The notes under the pieces are model-generated. The model saw only the letters and a list, made by a program, of their open reading frames with translations, was not told where the DNA came from and did not search any database. The position numbers were made by a program, and so were the translations under genes. Shown one piece after another: positions 12,431-22,790 of a stretch of 64,000 nucleotides of DNA (its first letter is position 1; each line of letters opens with the position of its first letter). The DNA comes from Corbicula japonica (Eukaryota > Mollusca > Bivalvia > Venerida > Cyrenidae), in the NCBI GenBank assembly GCA_038501625.1, contig JAZAYU010000036.1:5246366-5310365 (forward strand), given 5' to 3'.

Positions 12431-12746
12431 AACCAGTCTCAAATCTCAAGCATCTGATTGGCTGAAATGGCGACTTGTACACAGATGTCTAAACAGACAT
12501 CCAGTGATGACTCCTTACTCCGGTGCACAACAGAGTCGTGAAGCTGAAGATGAACGTCGACGTGCACGTCGATTAAACCGATATAATCCACGCTATGAAG
12601 TTCAATTGGAGCATACAATTGCCGAGCTTAAAGTTTATCACTGTGTTGGATCTCTATGGCGACACCCCAAACCATTTCTGTCGCAATTTTTTAACGTGAT
12701 TGCAAAACTTGTATGCCGTCGAAAAGAAGCCGGGCTTACTTTATAA
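12426..12746 (+). other. Open frame of unknown nature, 106 codons
   Basis: The frame is relatively CpG-rich for this window and has a basic stretch (REAEDERRRARRLNRYN) followed by TIAELKVYHCVGSLWRHPKPF. I do not recognise a family. The first 40 bases are repeat DNA shared with 45575-45640, so the annotated ATG is unlikely to be the original start. An alternative ATG in another frame (at CTGAAATGGCG) stops after about 24 codons, which would fit a frameshifted remnant. It could be a decayed transposon gene or an exon. Confidence 0.2.
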
Positions 12747-12749
12747 ACA

Positions 12750-13385
12750 TGAACATTCTCGAATATGTCCGTCTAAATTATGATAATGGTATTCTTAAAA
12801 ATTAATGTTAAATATATTAATTATTGATATAAGAATTCAACACTAACTTTACGGTAGTTCTCATATATAAATATTTTTAGAAAACCCACAATTAAAACCC
12901 CGTTCTCCGTTGCCCACATCCATCTCCACACGTAAATGTCTTTCGGAACATCTACGGACGAAAGATAAGAAGTTTGATAAAAATGGTCTAAGCAATTTCA
13001 GTTGAGATGTTTTTTAAATGAAAAGACGGTCAACGGACGACACATAATGTTTGCCAATTTCACACCATAACAACATCCCGCTAGTCCTTGGAATCGTAAG
13101 TCTTATGTTTCGGAAAATACCAGACTTTATCACGAGTACTGAGCTGATCAATGCAGTAAATGTAAAAAAAAAAACAAAAAACTTTTCAGTGTTTTGCCAT
13201 TTATGATAACTGATGCTTTTGAGGGAAGATTGTCGTAGGTTGAATATAAGTCTAATAGGTGAAAAATTATTTGCTGTGTTGTGTTTGCGTTTCACTTGTT
13301 TTACCGTTGTCGCTGGTTACATTTATATATTATTTGTGCGTTAAATGTTCTATGAGATTATGTCATTTTCTTTCTTTCTTTCAAA
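12750..13385. other. No feature seen
   Basis: AT-rich unique-looking sequence with homopolymer runs. The open frames on both strands here are short, hydrophobic and low in complexity, and I see no family motif or splice pattern. Confidence 0.5.
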
Positions 13386-13387
13386 AT

Positions 13388-13650
13388 ATGAAAACAGATG
13401 AACAGGGAACTTTGAAAGCCTCCGAATACGAGAAGTACGGACAAATTGCAGGCTCGGTTTGTTTGTGCCTGTTCATTGACATTGGAAATGCATATTAATG
13501 TTATGCAAGTCAATATTTACACCAATAAACAGTTGAATTTAGATCCATCCCAAAAGATGTTGTGCATATGGCGGTGAACATGGAACCTTCAGTGTGGTAT
13601 TTTCAGATTAATACAATTTGATGTACAGGTGCGGATGGTCCCCATATAAA
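13388..13650 (+). repeat. Dispersed repeat C, copy 1
   Basis: Shares GGGAACTTTGAAAGCC, a GATCCATCCCAAA.GATG stretch and GGTATTTTCAGATTAATAC with copies at about 15608-15865 and 42082-42490. It has no conserved frame and no visible ends. Confidence 0.6.
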
Positions 13651-13654
13651 ATAA

Positions 13655-15400
13655 ACATACAACTGATGAAGTTGCAACTAATTTTTCAAAGGGAAACGAT
13701 TAGAATGCTTTTGCTATTCTGTTCCAGTAATTGTTATCCCCCTTGCGTTTTCTGGAACGTGGTTTTTTCTAATAATACTATGATCTTTATTGCTAACTTA
13801 AACTTTAAATAAAGATTTTGATATTATCCTAGATTTTTCATTACCTTTACACGCAGATATCTCTCAAAATGGTACTGTTATGACGTACATGTACTAGTTC
13901 AATGTATAAACATTATAGTAGGTCTTCTGATGTATATATCTAAAATGGTGTGTTACTCATTTCATATAGGTTGTTATTGAGTCCATCGGAGTATTGAAGA
14001 TATTTTGTTTGATTAGTCTGGGAGACCTTGCAATTTATTAATAAACTCAAATGCTTTCCATATTCTGACTTTCGAAACAAAAATTTAACGATTTCATGCT
14101 TCTAGTAGTTTTTTTTTAATTCCATAACATTCTCAGTTCCCATCAAAACCTTGAGAACAGTCGTGCAAATTGTCTGTTGGAATTGCAACATCGACAACAG
14201 TACGATTGACGGCAGGCGCTTTTTTACGACTCGTTCATTTCTGAGTGATGAAAACAGTCAAAACAGTGTTCAAAGTCTAAAAACTTGTAAGCTTTTGTGG
14301 TCAAGACCAGCAAATCTAAAAGTTGTTTTTGCGCGAAAATAAGTCACTGGGAAATTAATTTTACCGCAAAACGCAGTACCACAACTTTTCACTTAGAGCA
14401 CTAGGAATGCAAACCTAATCCTAAAGTCAACATAACAACACTTATGTTGTATCATTTTATTTCGAATGTGTTTCATGTTCACGTGTTTCGCGCTTAGGGA
14501 TGTGTGCGAATTCATATCCCGGTGGAATTTAATTATTTTTGTGTGTCTTATTACAACAAAACACCTGCGCATTCGCACCTTTCTGCCACAATATAATGTT
14601 TTATATATGTATTCACATATATCACGTGACTTACTACTTATCCAGTATCAGTAAAACCGCCTTGGAACTTACAATGGCAATAGAATGTAAACAACTGGGT
14701 GTTGAAACGTTTGAACGTGCACAAACTCCGCCTATCCTTCCCAAAATTTAATAATAAAAGACAAATTGACTCAAATGAGTTCTTCTAAACAAGGAAAGGC
14801 AAAAATTGTTTCCTGGTTTATTTTTGTCAATAAATGTCAAGAGAAACAAACAATATAAAAAATAGGAAAATAACTCTGTACAACATGCTGGAGTAAAACC
14901 AAATCGGTTATTTTTCTTACACCGAAACAGTGTTTTTTTCAAACATTAAATAGCGTTACGTCTATAATGCTTAAGTCCTTTTTATATTGATGGCTTCGTT
15001 TTCTAAAGGATATAGTATAAAATCCTAGACTGTTATACAATATGGACTTATTAAAACAAAATCAAGTATTAGTTAAGTATTATTTAATTTAATGTTTTAT
15101 CAGTTTGATACATTACTTCAATGTCAACCAATTATACAGAAAAAGACACATATCAAATTTTAATGAACAATATCTATTTTGTTTCAATGAGATATCCAAT
15201 CATATTAAATATTGTCTGACTTAATTTAAGCCCCAAATTGGTTAAAACACGGATGCCACTTTTCCTCATAAGTTGCGGAGCTAATAAATCTTATTAAGAG
15301 GTTCGGTTCAGAAAGGTCCAGTAAGGGGAGATTACATAGCCTATAAATCAAACTTTAATGGTAAATAAATGCTTATATATACAGGGCTATCCGATCAACT
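13655..15400. other. Mostly featureless; one protein-like tail
   Basis: AT-rich sequence. The only stretch with codon-like texture is 14670-14751, a short plus-strand frame ending in ETFERAQTPPILPKI and TAA, shortly after a possible acceptor (TTATCCAG). I cannot assign it. Nothing else is supported. Confidence 0.4.
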
Positions 15401-15404
15401 ATTT

Positions 15405-15510
15405 TGGGGGTTGTCCCGGCTAGCTCAGTTGGTTGCGTCGCCGGAATTGTAGGGCTAGGTGCTGACGGTGCGAGTTCGCTCCTAGCTAGAGGCACTTTCA
15501 ATTTAAATAG
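15405..15510 (+). mobile_element. tRNA-derived SINE
   Basis: It starts GGGGGTTGTCCCGGC, has an A box TAGCTCAGTTGG (15421-15432) and a B box of the form GGTGCGAGTTCGCTCC (about 15467-15482), then GAGGCAC and an A/T-rich end. Related pieces lie at 41361-41430, 43569-43592, 46575-46665, 35428-35505 and 50707-50812, so it is a SINE family. The region between the boxes cannot form a normal anticodon arm. Confidence 0.75.
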
Positions 15511-15607
15511 TATGTAAGATGAGAGCTATGCTCCCTCTCTCGGCAACTTACATATTCACTTTGTTCCATTTAGGCCAGAGTATAATAAGTAGGTGAAAAA
15601 GGATCAG

Positions 15608-15865
15608 TTACTTCGAAAACAACAGAACACGACAAATATGACAATACTGCACGCTCTGTTGGATTGAGCCTGTCCATGGGCAGTAATGGAAATCCATATT
15701 ACATGTACTGCCAACGCCCCCTAGCCCCGAATTGAGCGCAACTTATATTTACACCAGAAAACATTACATTGTTGATCCATCCCAAACGATGGTATGCATA
15801 AGTCGCTGAAGAAGGAATCTTCAATGCGGTATCTTCAGATTAATATCGTTCCATGGCAGTGACGT
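15608..15865 (+). repeat. Dispersed repeat C, copy 2
   Basis: Contains GGCAGTAATGGAAAT, CCCCGAATTGAGCGCAACT, GATCCATCCCAAACGATGG and TATCTTCAGATTAATA. All four recur in the third copy near 42.1-42.5 kb, and the last two in the first. Confidence 0.6.
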
Positions 15866-16173
15866 ATGGTCCCATGATAAAAGAATAGGTTTTCCCTAAG
15901 CTTATGAAAATGTAGGACATCTGCACTGGAAGCAAGATAGAAGTTTGCAATCACCTTTCTACCATTAAATTTCAGAAAGAACCTCAATTTAATCAAAAAG
16001 CAAGATAAACCTTTCTTACGTACAACACTAACCCTTTAAAACCAACCGTTAGAATTCACAGCTTGCAACGAAAAACATTGTTATTATTATTATAGTCATT
16101 GTGTACACACCGGTCACGTGATCATCACATTGACCTGTGTACTTTCGCTCAAAGTACACTGGGATTTGGACTA

Positions 16174-16492
16174 GTTAGCTTGATGACGTGACCGCTATTT
16201 ATAGAATGCCTCTAGATCCGCTCTTACATACAGATAAAAGACAGTGTGCAAAAGTCGCATTAGACTTAAAATAAGGGATATACAACTCAATATTACGGGT
16301 TATCTGATACGTTTCTAAACTAAAGTGACAAAAAATACCATATTTTATTCATCTGTCTACGGTTAATTGACGTAACTACATTGCGGACTGTTAACTCCGC
16401 GTATGAAGACAAAAATCCTGATTAGGATTGTTATGCGTTCTTATGATAGAGGTCTATGTTAGCTTGTTGACGTGACCGCTATTTATAGAATG
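16174..16492 (+). repeat. 35-bp direct repeats 284 bp apart
   Basis: The 35-bp stretch starting GTTAGCTTGATGACGTGACC at 16174-16208 recurs at 16458-16492 with one mismatch. It contains TGACGTGA and CTATTTATAG, which look like a CRE-type site and a TATA box, so it could be a duplicated promoter piece. Nothing coding follows either copy within the next 250 bp. The intervening sequence has no TE hallmarks. Confidence 0.6.
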
Positions 16493-16511
16493 TTATTATA
16501 GTTATTAAAAC

Positions 16512-16552
16512 TTTTATTATTATTATAATTATTATAATTATAATTATTATTA

Positions 16553-16620
<68 letters not shown>

Positions 16621-16621
16621 T
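16512..16621 (+). repeat. (ATT)n microsatellite
   Basis: About 110 bp of ATT units, interrupted on the left by AATT variants and pure on the right. Confidence 0.95.
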
Positions 16622-16783
16622 ACCTAAACATGGATTAAATGGATATAATGTTGCTGTTTATAATTAAGTTCATCTCTGATTATATTCTTTGAACAGTTGA
16701 GCTAATAAAAACGTTTTTAAATATAAAAATGGTTTGTGTTTTTTTTTAGTTCCTAAAGCTTCATTTTGAATGTTTTCTGTCAG

Positions 16784-16932
16784 ATGAAAGAACATCTCTT
16801 CATACAACACCTGCAGCCACCCACACAACTTCAAGACAAACAAATAATCAAACGATCACATTTCTGAATTTACACACCAGTTCGGCAACTGGTGGGAGTG
16901 ATTTAATGGCTGGAGAACTCATATACATCTAA
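16784..16932 (+). CDS. Possible orphan terminal exon, unknown protein
   Basis: A good acceptor (TTTTCTGTCAG after a pyrimidine-rich stretch) is followed by an open frame of 49 codons in which the first codon would be completed by one base from an upstream exon. It ends at TAA. The residues are polar and Thr/Ser/Asn-rich (DERTSLHTTPAATHTTSRQ) and close with SDLMAGELIYI. This resembles a short last exon encoding a cytoplasmic or linker tail. I find no partner exon upstream, so it may be a relic. Confidence 0.25.
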
Positions 16933-16934
16933 GT

Positions 16935-18115
16935 GTTGTTTTCATAAGGAAAACTGGACAATAGGTTGTCGCATTCGTCTAATAATGGTGTATCTTATTA
17001 AAAACTTAATTGTGACTTACACCGTTCTGGCACTAAAGTGACTACTAATAAAAAGAAATTCTCCTTAGGCCTGCAATGATTTCTACCATTTCATGGAATG
17101 AAAGCGAAAAAGCTTCTATCTGCTTCTTTATTTCATATCACCTGGTACCTTGTCGATTCCACCCCAAACTTTGTACTATAAGAAACTGCCCATATTACTA
17201 AATGACCTTTATAAATACGACCTTAGTCTGTTGAATGTTTTCTTGAATCAGATGGGTTACTATATATCTTTTTCATGCACAGATGTTCCATGCACTAATC
17301 AAATGTTATCAGCCTTTGATACAGAACGTTAACTTCATGACATTTCTAAGACTCAGAAACATCTGTGCCTCATCCTTTGACAACATTTCATCCAAGTTCT
17401 TTGACAATAGTTTACATCTTCTAAGAGAGTCCAACAATGGCATCGGTCGCTCAACTAATATAAAATAGTAATATTATGCAGTTCTGAAAGAATCAGATTA
17501 AAACTAATGTGTGTTTTTTTGCCTTTCCACACCTTATTATTATTTATATATTTCTTGACCTTGCAAGATAAACATACAGTTATTGCTACAAGAAGTTCGA
17601 CATCAGTGACACAAACTTTATTCCATTTAAATGGTGGCGCATTTTACCTAATTACATATTAAATTTTAATGTTTGAAGACAATTAATGTGTTAACCTTAA
17701 TACATAGAGACAACATCCTGACTACGTTTGATTGAAATAACATGAAATGTGTCATTTAGGTTGACAATAATCTGTGCCTCCAGTTTAACATGCTGACATA
17801 TTATTTGGAGAACAAGTTTCAAGTTTTGTCAATTTTATCGGCACAAACATCCTTAAGTTTCCAAGGTTTGAAGAAAATGGAACCTCTACTTAGTTTTGAA
17901 CCAACCGAATGTTTTTAACACTTTTTGACTCAGTTAGTAGCTTGATTCTAGATCATCAATAGTACTACACTTAATCGATTCTATTAAATCGATCATATGA
18001 CTTGAAATTCTCAGCAAGGAATCGGAGTAGGCTCCTCAAACTTAAAACATATGTATCGCTATATCGTTTTGTTTTATTTTCTACAAAAAGTTACTCCCAT
18101 TGAAAACAAGTTTTG
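16935..18115. other. No feature seen
   Basis: AT-rich sequence with scattered short open frames. I recognise no motif, repeat family or splice-linked exon in it. Confidence 0.5.
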
Positions 18116-18119
18116 GAAA

Positions 18120-18290
18120 AAAGTGAAATATGCATATTATCAAGAATGGTCACATTAAGAAAAAAAAGCTTCCCCGTACAGCCACCAGGTGAAAAAGGGC
18201 ATAAGTAACAAAATGATATATTTCAAAACATACACCACAAACGAGGGGTTACCGCCTTTGAACGGTCAGTGACAAAACAATTTGCACACA
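18120..18290 (-). mobile_element. Element A copy next to the esterase 3' end
   Basis: Reverse copy from GAAATATGCATATTATC through AAGCTTCCCCGTACAGCC and GGGGTTACCGCCTTTGAACGGTC to CAAAACAATTTGC. It ends about 35 bp beyond the stop codon of the esterase gene, so it probably lies in or next to its 3' UTR. Confidence 0.65.
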
Positions 18291-18325
18291 GTCAACTGTT
18301 TTATTTCACAACCTAATGTCAGTAA

Positions 18326-18557
18326 CTAAGGCAAACATTCCGTCCCGGAATTCCTATTACACGTGTCATAATTTGAACTTGATTGCAAAGTTTTTACAAC
18401 TTGTGGCAGAACGTTGCCCCAAAAGTTAACTCTCTTCATGTTTAAATGCTGATTCACGTTAGATGACGTCATTGCTCGTGATATCTGGAAGTAGTGGTGA
18501 TGCTCTTTAGTATAAGGTAACCAGTCAATTCCTAAGTAATCCGGAAGGTTTGGATTC
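18326..18557 (-). CDS. Esterase last exon
   Basis: The exon follows a strong acceptor (TTGCTTTTGCAG) and gives 76 residues plus TAG in the frame set by exon 1. It starts with NPNLPDYLGIDWLPY, matching the family pattern of GNPN followed by a Trp-Pro-Tyr element. Its RVNFW motif corresponds to the usual FWN/FWK near the end of the catalytic domain, and a short Ser/Asn/Cys tail follows. Confidence 0.85.
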
Positions 18558-21500
18558 CTGCAAAAGCAATATCTGGACGATTAATATACTTATTATAATG
18601 ATTAATTAGGAACAAAAACACGTTTCCTAATACTTAAACATGTTAAAAACAGAGTCCGGTGAATGTTTGCGAATCCGGTGAATTCGCAAACTCAGCTACC
18701 CTTTTTAAGGGTCCTACACTAAATGTTTTTTCTTTAATATATAGTTGGGGGGTCTAATAATAAAACGTACTATGTTTTGAACCAATATCTCTAAAAATGA
18801 GTGAGCTATCGTGTCTCAAACATCAAAATCGCCATGGCGAATTCGGAAACGCCATGGCGATTTTTCGTCGCCATGAAATCCCCATGGCGATTTTTAGCCA
18901 TAAATTTGAAATGGCGTGATTTCGCAATGGCGATTTTCAATCATTTTTCCGAAATCGTTTCTAAGCATTGAAAACTATTGTTAGAATCATTATTGAACTT
19001 CTCCCAATTTCAAATCGCGGTTAAAGTCATTTTAAAAAATCGCCATGGCGGTTTTTCGCAGTGAAAAAAAATGGCGGAATTTCGCAATAAATTTATGGCT
19101 AAAAATCGCCGTATATTTTATTGCGATTTTTAGCCATAAAATTTATGGCGAAAACGTAATTGTTTTATGGCATAGATTTCGCTATGTGATAAATATTTCC
19201 TTCAAGATCGACCCATTTCTTACTTTCGTGACGTTTACTAATTGTGTACGTTCCAATTAATTTGTTTAATTTGAACGTTGATTTAAATTGCAACGTCCTT
19301 TAATTATATATGGAATAGTATAACAGTATGCAATCTGTAGGTTTGTATTTGTCGAGTTGGGTATGTAAACTATATCACGCGAGACCGAAGGTCGAGCGTG
19401 ATGTGGTTTACATACGCAATGATCGTACTATCGTGGTTTCACCATCTTGCCATCGTACCATTTTTGTTTCACCCTCGTACCATCGTTGTTTCACCATCGT
19501 GCCATTGTTGTTTCACCATCTTGCCATCGTTGTTTCATCATCGTGCCATCGTTGTTTCACTATCGCACCATCGTTGTTTCATCATTGTGTCATCGTTCTT
19601 TCACCATCCCACCATAATTCTTTCATCATCTTGCTATCGTTGGTTCACCATCGATTCATCGTTGTTTCCCCATCATACTATCGCCTTCCGGTAGTCATGC
19701 GCAGTGCAGTAAAGTCCGCTGATGTACATTGACTTTTTTAGCAGAAAGATGTTGTAAGTCAATGTACATCGGCGCATTTTACTGCGCATGACTACAGGAA
19801 GGCGATGGTAAGATGGTGAAATAACGATGGCACGATGATGAAAAAATGGTTTTGCGATGGAGAAACAACGATGGAACTATGGTGAAACAATGATGACACG
19901 ATGATAAAACAACGAATCTAATCTTTACTATGCAAGAAATAATCAGCATTATAGCTCCTATCTTTTAGCCTGCCTGGCCATAAGAAATGGAAAATAAAGG
20001 AGAAGGCATGATAAAAATATTCTTGTTGTTTAACACGTTCATGAATTTAGTTAAATTAAGATTTTTTGTGTTGCGTTTTTGTTAGGAAAGAATGCTGTGA
20101 TCGTTTAATTATTCTCAGTTCCTAAGATCTGGGAAATGAATGAGTTTCTTGCATAATTTCAACTCCTTATTCTACTAATAATTATTTAAGAAAACAGAAG
20201 AAGTATCACGAAATATAATAATAATGCATCATTTTGGCATCCGACCGAAGCTTTGAAGCTGAATGCTGTTAAAAACGTTTTTTTAAAGAGTAAGTACTTT
20301 AATGTTGTATTAAAAGGTCAACAACGTCTTGCACTGACATAATTTTCTTACGATCTTTTTTATAAAAATGAAAACCTTAAAGTATAAATTATATATTTTG
20401 TTTTAATTTCTTTCTTAGTAATAAATTGATATTCATAAATACCGTATCGCATAGTTGCACACCTTTTGTCCCGCCCACACCCATCCCCCACCCCTAAAAA
20501 TAAAACAAATTACACCAAGTTACTCACCCGGATTTTGCAAAGTTGGTCCACAATTTTATTACGGATTTAGAAAGCTCTTCTTCCCAGCTGGTAGGGATGA
20601 ATTTCCATTCTTCTATATGATCGGCATGCTTGTACCCAAACACATAAGGGATTTCGTCACCATGAGCCATTTTGTCAAGCCATGACAAATGGCAGTACAT
20701 GTGGTTTTTACTAAATTCATCAAAATAATACATATAATTCCCCTTCGTCGTATTTGTGTGATGATCTAATGTACGATGAAGTGGTTCGGCAAAAATTGAG
20801 TCAGAATGCATCGCTAAAAACTCCTCTCGAATTGCAAGGGGTTCGTCTGGCGTCTTCAAGTTGGTATACTCTTCTATAATCATATCTTTAATTAATGGAT
20901 GTTTATCTCCAGGATACATCATATTTTGCAATATAGGAACAAGTTGGGTCTCGAAAGTATGTTTGTCTGGAAAAAAGTGTTCAGGGTCAGCTACGCCGAA
21001 AAGGGGCGAGACAGATAAACTACCCTCCCCTGAAGTCATACCGGCCATTACGTCAAGCGATAAGTAAAATTCTTCAGCAAGTTTCGGTAACTTTGTACCC
21101 TTCTGAAAAGTGTCTCTTCCTGAAAGTGTTATAAATTCATCGTCCACTGTAGGAATAAACGGAATAGGAACACGTTTAAAACCGTTGTTATTGTTGTCAA
21201 GAATGCTATGGAGGTCTTTCCCAGATATTTTTTTCAAACAGTCCATAATTTTTTGGGTGGAAGAGGTATCACAGCCTGCAAGTTTAGCGAATTTCTTTGT
21301 ATCTTCCAAGCTTTCATCACTGGTTGGCCACCACGAACCTGCCGTTCCGGACTGTGCAATCATTCTTTGGAAAAGTCCTCTATTACCTGGGTATAATCCA
21401 TGGAATACAGCAGCCGCTCCGCCGGCAGACTCTCCAAATATAGTTACTCTTGCATTATCTCCCCCAAATGCCGCAATATTTTCATGAACCCACTCCATTG

Positions 21501-22053
21501 CTAGGTGTTGGTCCCAAAGTCCGTAGTTGCCGGGCGAATTGGCATCCTTGGTACTAAGAAACCCCCACAACGATAACCTGTAGTTAACGGTCACAACAAT
21601 AACATTGCCATAAGCAGCCAGATGATCCCCAGGGTAAATGTCCCCAGAACCCGCCACAAAGCCACCTCCGTGGAACCATATCAACACCGCTAACTTTTCT
21701 TGCTCATCTGACGTCACTGGAGCATATATATTCAGGAAAAGACAATCTTCGGAATAAGTTATGTTTCCATGCGGCTGAATTCCAATATCTGGTTGTAGGC
21801 AGGCGTTTCCATATTTAGTAGCATCTAAGGCATCTTGAAGTGGTAATTTCGCAACAGGTTTCTTAAATCGTAAATCACCAATCGGTGCCTCTGCATACGG
21901 GATCCCGAGGTATTTATTAAGTTGAAAATTTTGTCCAAACACATTAATTTTTTCGTTCACTCCATTTATTAATCCGATACTGGTCACAACACTTGATATT
22001 GCTGCAGAATATGTGTTGTAAATAAAAAATAGCAAAATAAGAAAACGATTCAT
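18326..22053 (-). CDS. Carboxylesterase/cholinesterase-like protein, two coding exons
   Basis: Spliced from exon 1 (22053-20528) and exon 2 (18557-18326), it encodes about 585 residues, normal for type-B carboxylesterases. It should hydrolyse ester bonds in the secretory pathway or outside the cell; the substrate cannot be told. Visible features: a signal peptide (about 1-17, MNRFLILLFFIYNTYS), EDCLFLN (102-108), oxyanion-hole HGGGF (128-132), nucleophile elbow GESAGG (Ser209), Glu343 in SGEGS, and His464 in AHGDEIPYVFG. The Cys85/Cys104 and Cys261/Cys272 pairs fit the family disulfides. Exon 1 ends TCCGG|GTGAGTA; reading through would give an early TGA and lose the C-terminal part. The acceptor CTTTTGCAG restores phase and yields GNPNLPDYL, the family's usual GNPN after the last helix. 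Exon 2 continues with KRVNFWGNVLPQV. I see no membrane anchor or GPI signal at the end. Confidence 0.93.
18825..19155. repeat. Cluster of CGCCATGGCG/ATGGCG palindromes
   Basis: In about 330 bp there are nine ATGGCG/CGCCAT motifs. Three are full CGCCATGGCG palindromes (18830, 18850, 19040) and several are followed by ATTTTTAGCCATAAATTT or its reverse. The alternation of GC-rich cores and A/T arms makes many small inverted repeats. No coding frame explains them. Confidence 0.75.
19361..19415. repeat. Hairpin, 20-bp arms
   Basis: The arm GTATGTAAACTATATCACGC pairs with GCGTGATGTGGTTTACATAC with two mismatches. The loop contains the smaller palindrome GACCGAAGGTC. It sits immediately left of the minisatellite arm of the foldback and may be its outer end. 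Confidence 0.8.
19428..19920. mobile_element. Foldback-like structure with inverted 22-bp minisatellite arms
   Basis: The left arm has about 12 units of 22 bp (TTGTTTCACCATCGTGCCAT plus 2). The right arm, about 19807-19920, has about five units of the same motif in reverse complement. Between them lies a palindrome with arms at 19682-19734 and 19757-19804 (starting CGCCTTCCGGTAGTCATGCG) and a 22-bp centre. Long inverted repeats made of short tandem repeats are the hallmark of foldback-type elements. No transposase is inside, so mobility is inferred. Frames on the left arm are repeat artefacts. Confidence 0.75.
20528..22053 (-). CDS. Esterase exon 1 (508 codons plus 2 bases)
   Basis: One long exon carries the signal peptide and the whole catalytic triad. 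The ATG is the first in frame and opens directly into a hydrophobic leader, and no upstream in-frame alternative is better. The donor is GG|GTGAGTA. The family often has more introns, so a single 1.5-kb exon here is notable but not unusual for invertebrate esterases. Confidence 0.93.
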
Positions 22054-22790
22054 AGTCAGTTTTAAATTTATTAAAAAAAGTATTCGAATACGAACGAGAG
22101 AAAAATATTTAAGACCAAATACTGTATAAACGTTGTGAATAAACCAATATTATCAGTATGATACAAAGATGCAAACTCGGCGATATCAGGTTAACAAGGT
22201 AATCCTTGGGTAGATTAGACTTACTAGTTTTATGCTGTTATCAGTTTTTCAAACAAAACAAACATAACCTGTATACCGGCAATGTTTAAGTGTGACAAAG
22301 GTAAAGTAAATTTACGATAACTAGACAGTCACGTGACACACACTGAAAAATTATAATTTTTTTGCCTTCATTTTTACAAATTTAATATCGTCATGTGCTT
22401 TTATGAGAATTACTCACTATTTAGCTCAACCATAAGCACCAAGAAAGTAAAATTAAGTTTGTTTGTATAAACAAAATACATGTATCACGTGACTATCTTC
22501 TTGTCTATAATTACTTTACGCATTGAACATTGAATGTACTTTTGTATTTATAGATATTTGGAATAGTACACAGTCATGTTATTATTAGTAGGTAGTTTGC
22601 TTATTTCAATCGTAGCTCATAAAAATAAGTTAAACATACACTCTGCATACGATTTAATAGCTTTAACTGAAGAGCGTTTGAGTTAGAATCATTTGCAATA
22701 AGATTTTTGTTATGAGGGTTATTTTTCTGTTGTTTCAATTCCTTATTTCAATAGAAACATGTAGACATCACACTAACAGTTTCTAAATTG
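22054..22790 (-). promoter_or_regulatory. Region upstream of the esterase with two TCACGTGAC motifs
   Basis: The 5' side of the esterase is AT-rich. GTCACGTGAC at 22328-22337 is a perfect palindrome identical to the CLEAR/E-box core bound by MiT/TFE-type bHLH factors in animals. A second, ATCACGTGAC, lies at 22485-22494. They are about 280 and 435 bp upstream of the start codon. No obvious TATA box can be tied to a start. Regulatory function is inference; the same motif occurs elsewhere in the window (about 14620, 16115, 56487). Confidence 0.35.

Larger units (their letters stand above)
18558..20527 (-). other. Esterase intron carrying palindromes and a foldback structure
   Basis: A 1970-bp intron with canonical GT and AG ends. 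It contains a cluster of ATGGCG palindromes (18825-19155), a 20-bp-arm hairpin (19361-19415) and a large foldback with minisatellite arms (about 19428-19920). The remainder is plain AT-rich sequence. Confidence 0.8.

Noticed and set aside
15405..15510. Functional tRNA gene
   Set aside because: No proper cloverleaf between the boxes; multiple diverged copies show a SINE family.
19328..19732. His/Ser-rich open frames of 134 and 98 codons over the intron minisatellite
   Set aside because: They translate a 22-bp tandem repeat (not a multiple of three) in several frames; the length is a by-product of the repeat lacking stops.
21110..21487. 125-codon plus-strand frame
   Set aside because: Antisense shadow of esterase exon 1, which has a full set of catalytic motifs on the other strand.
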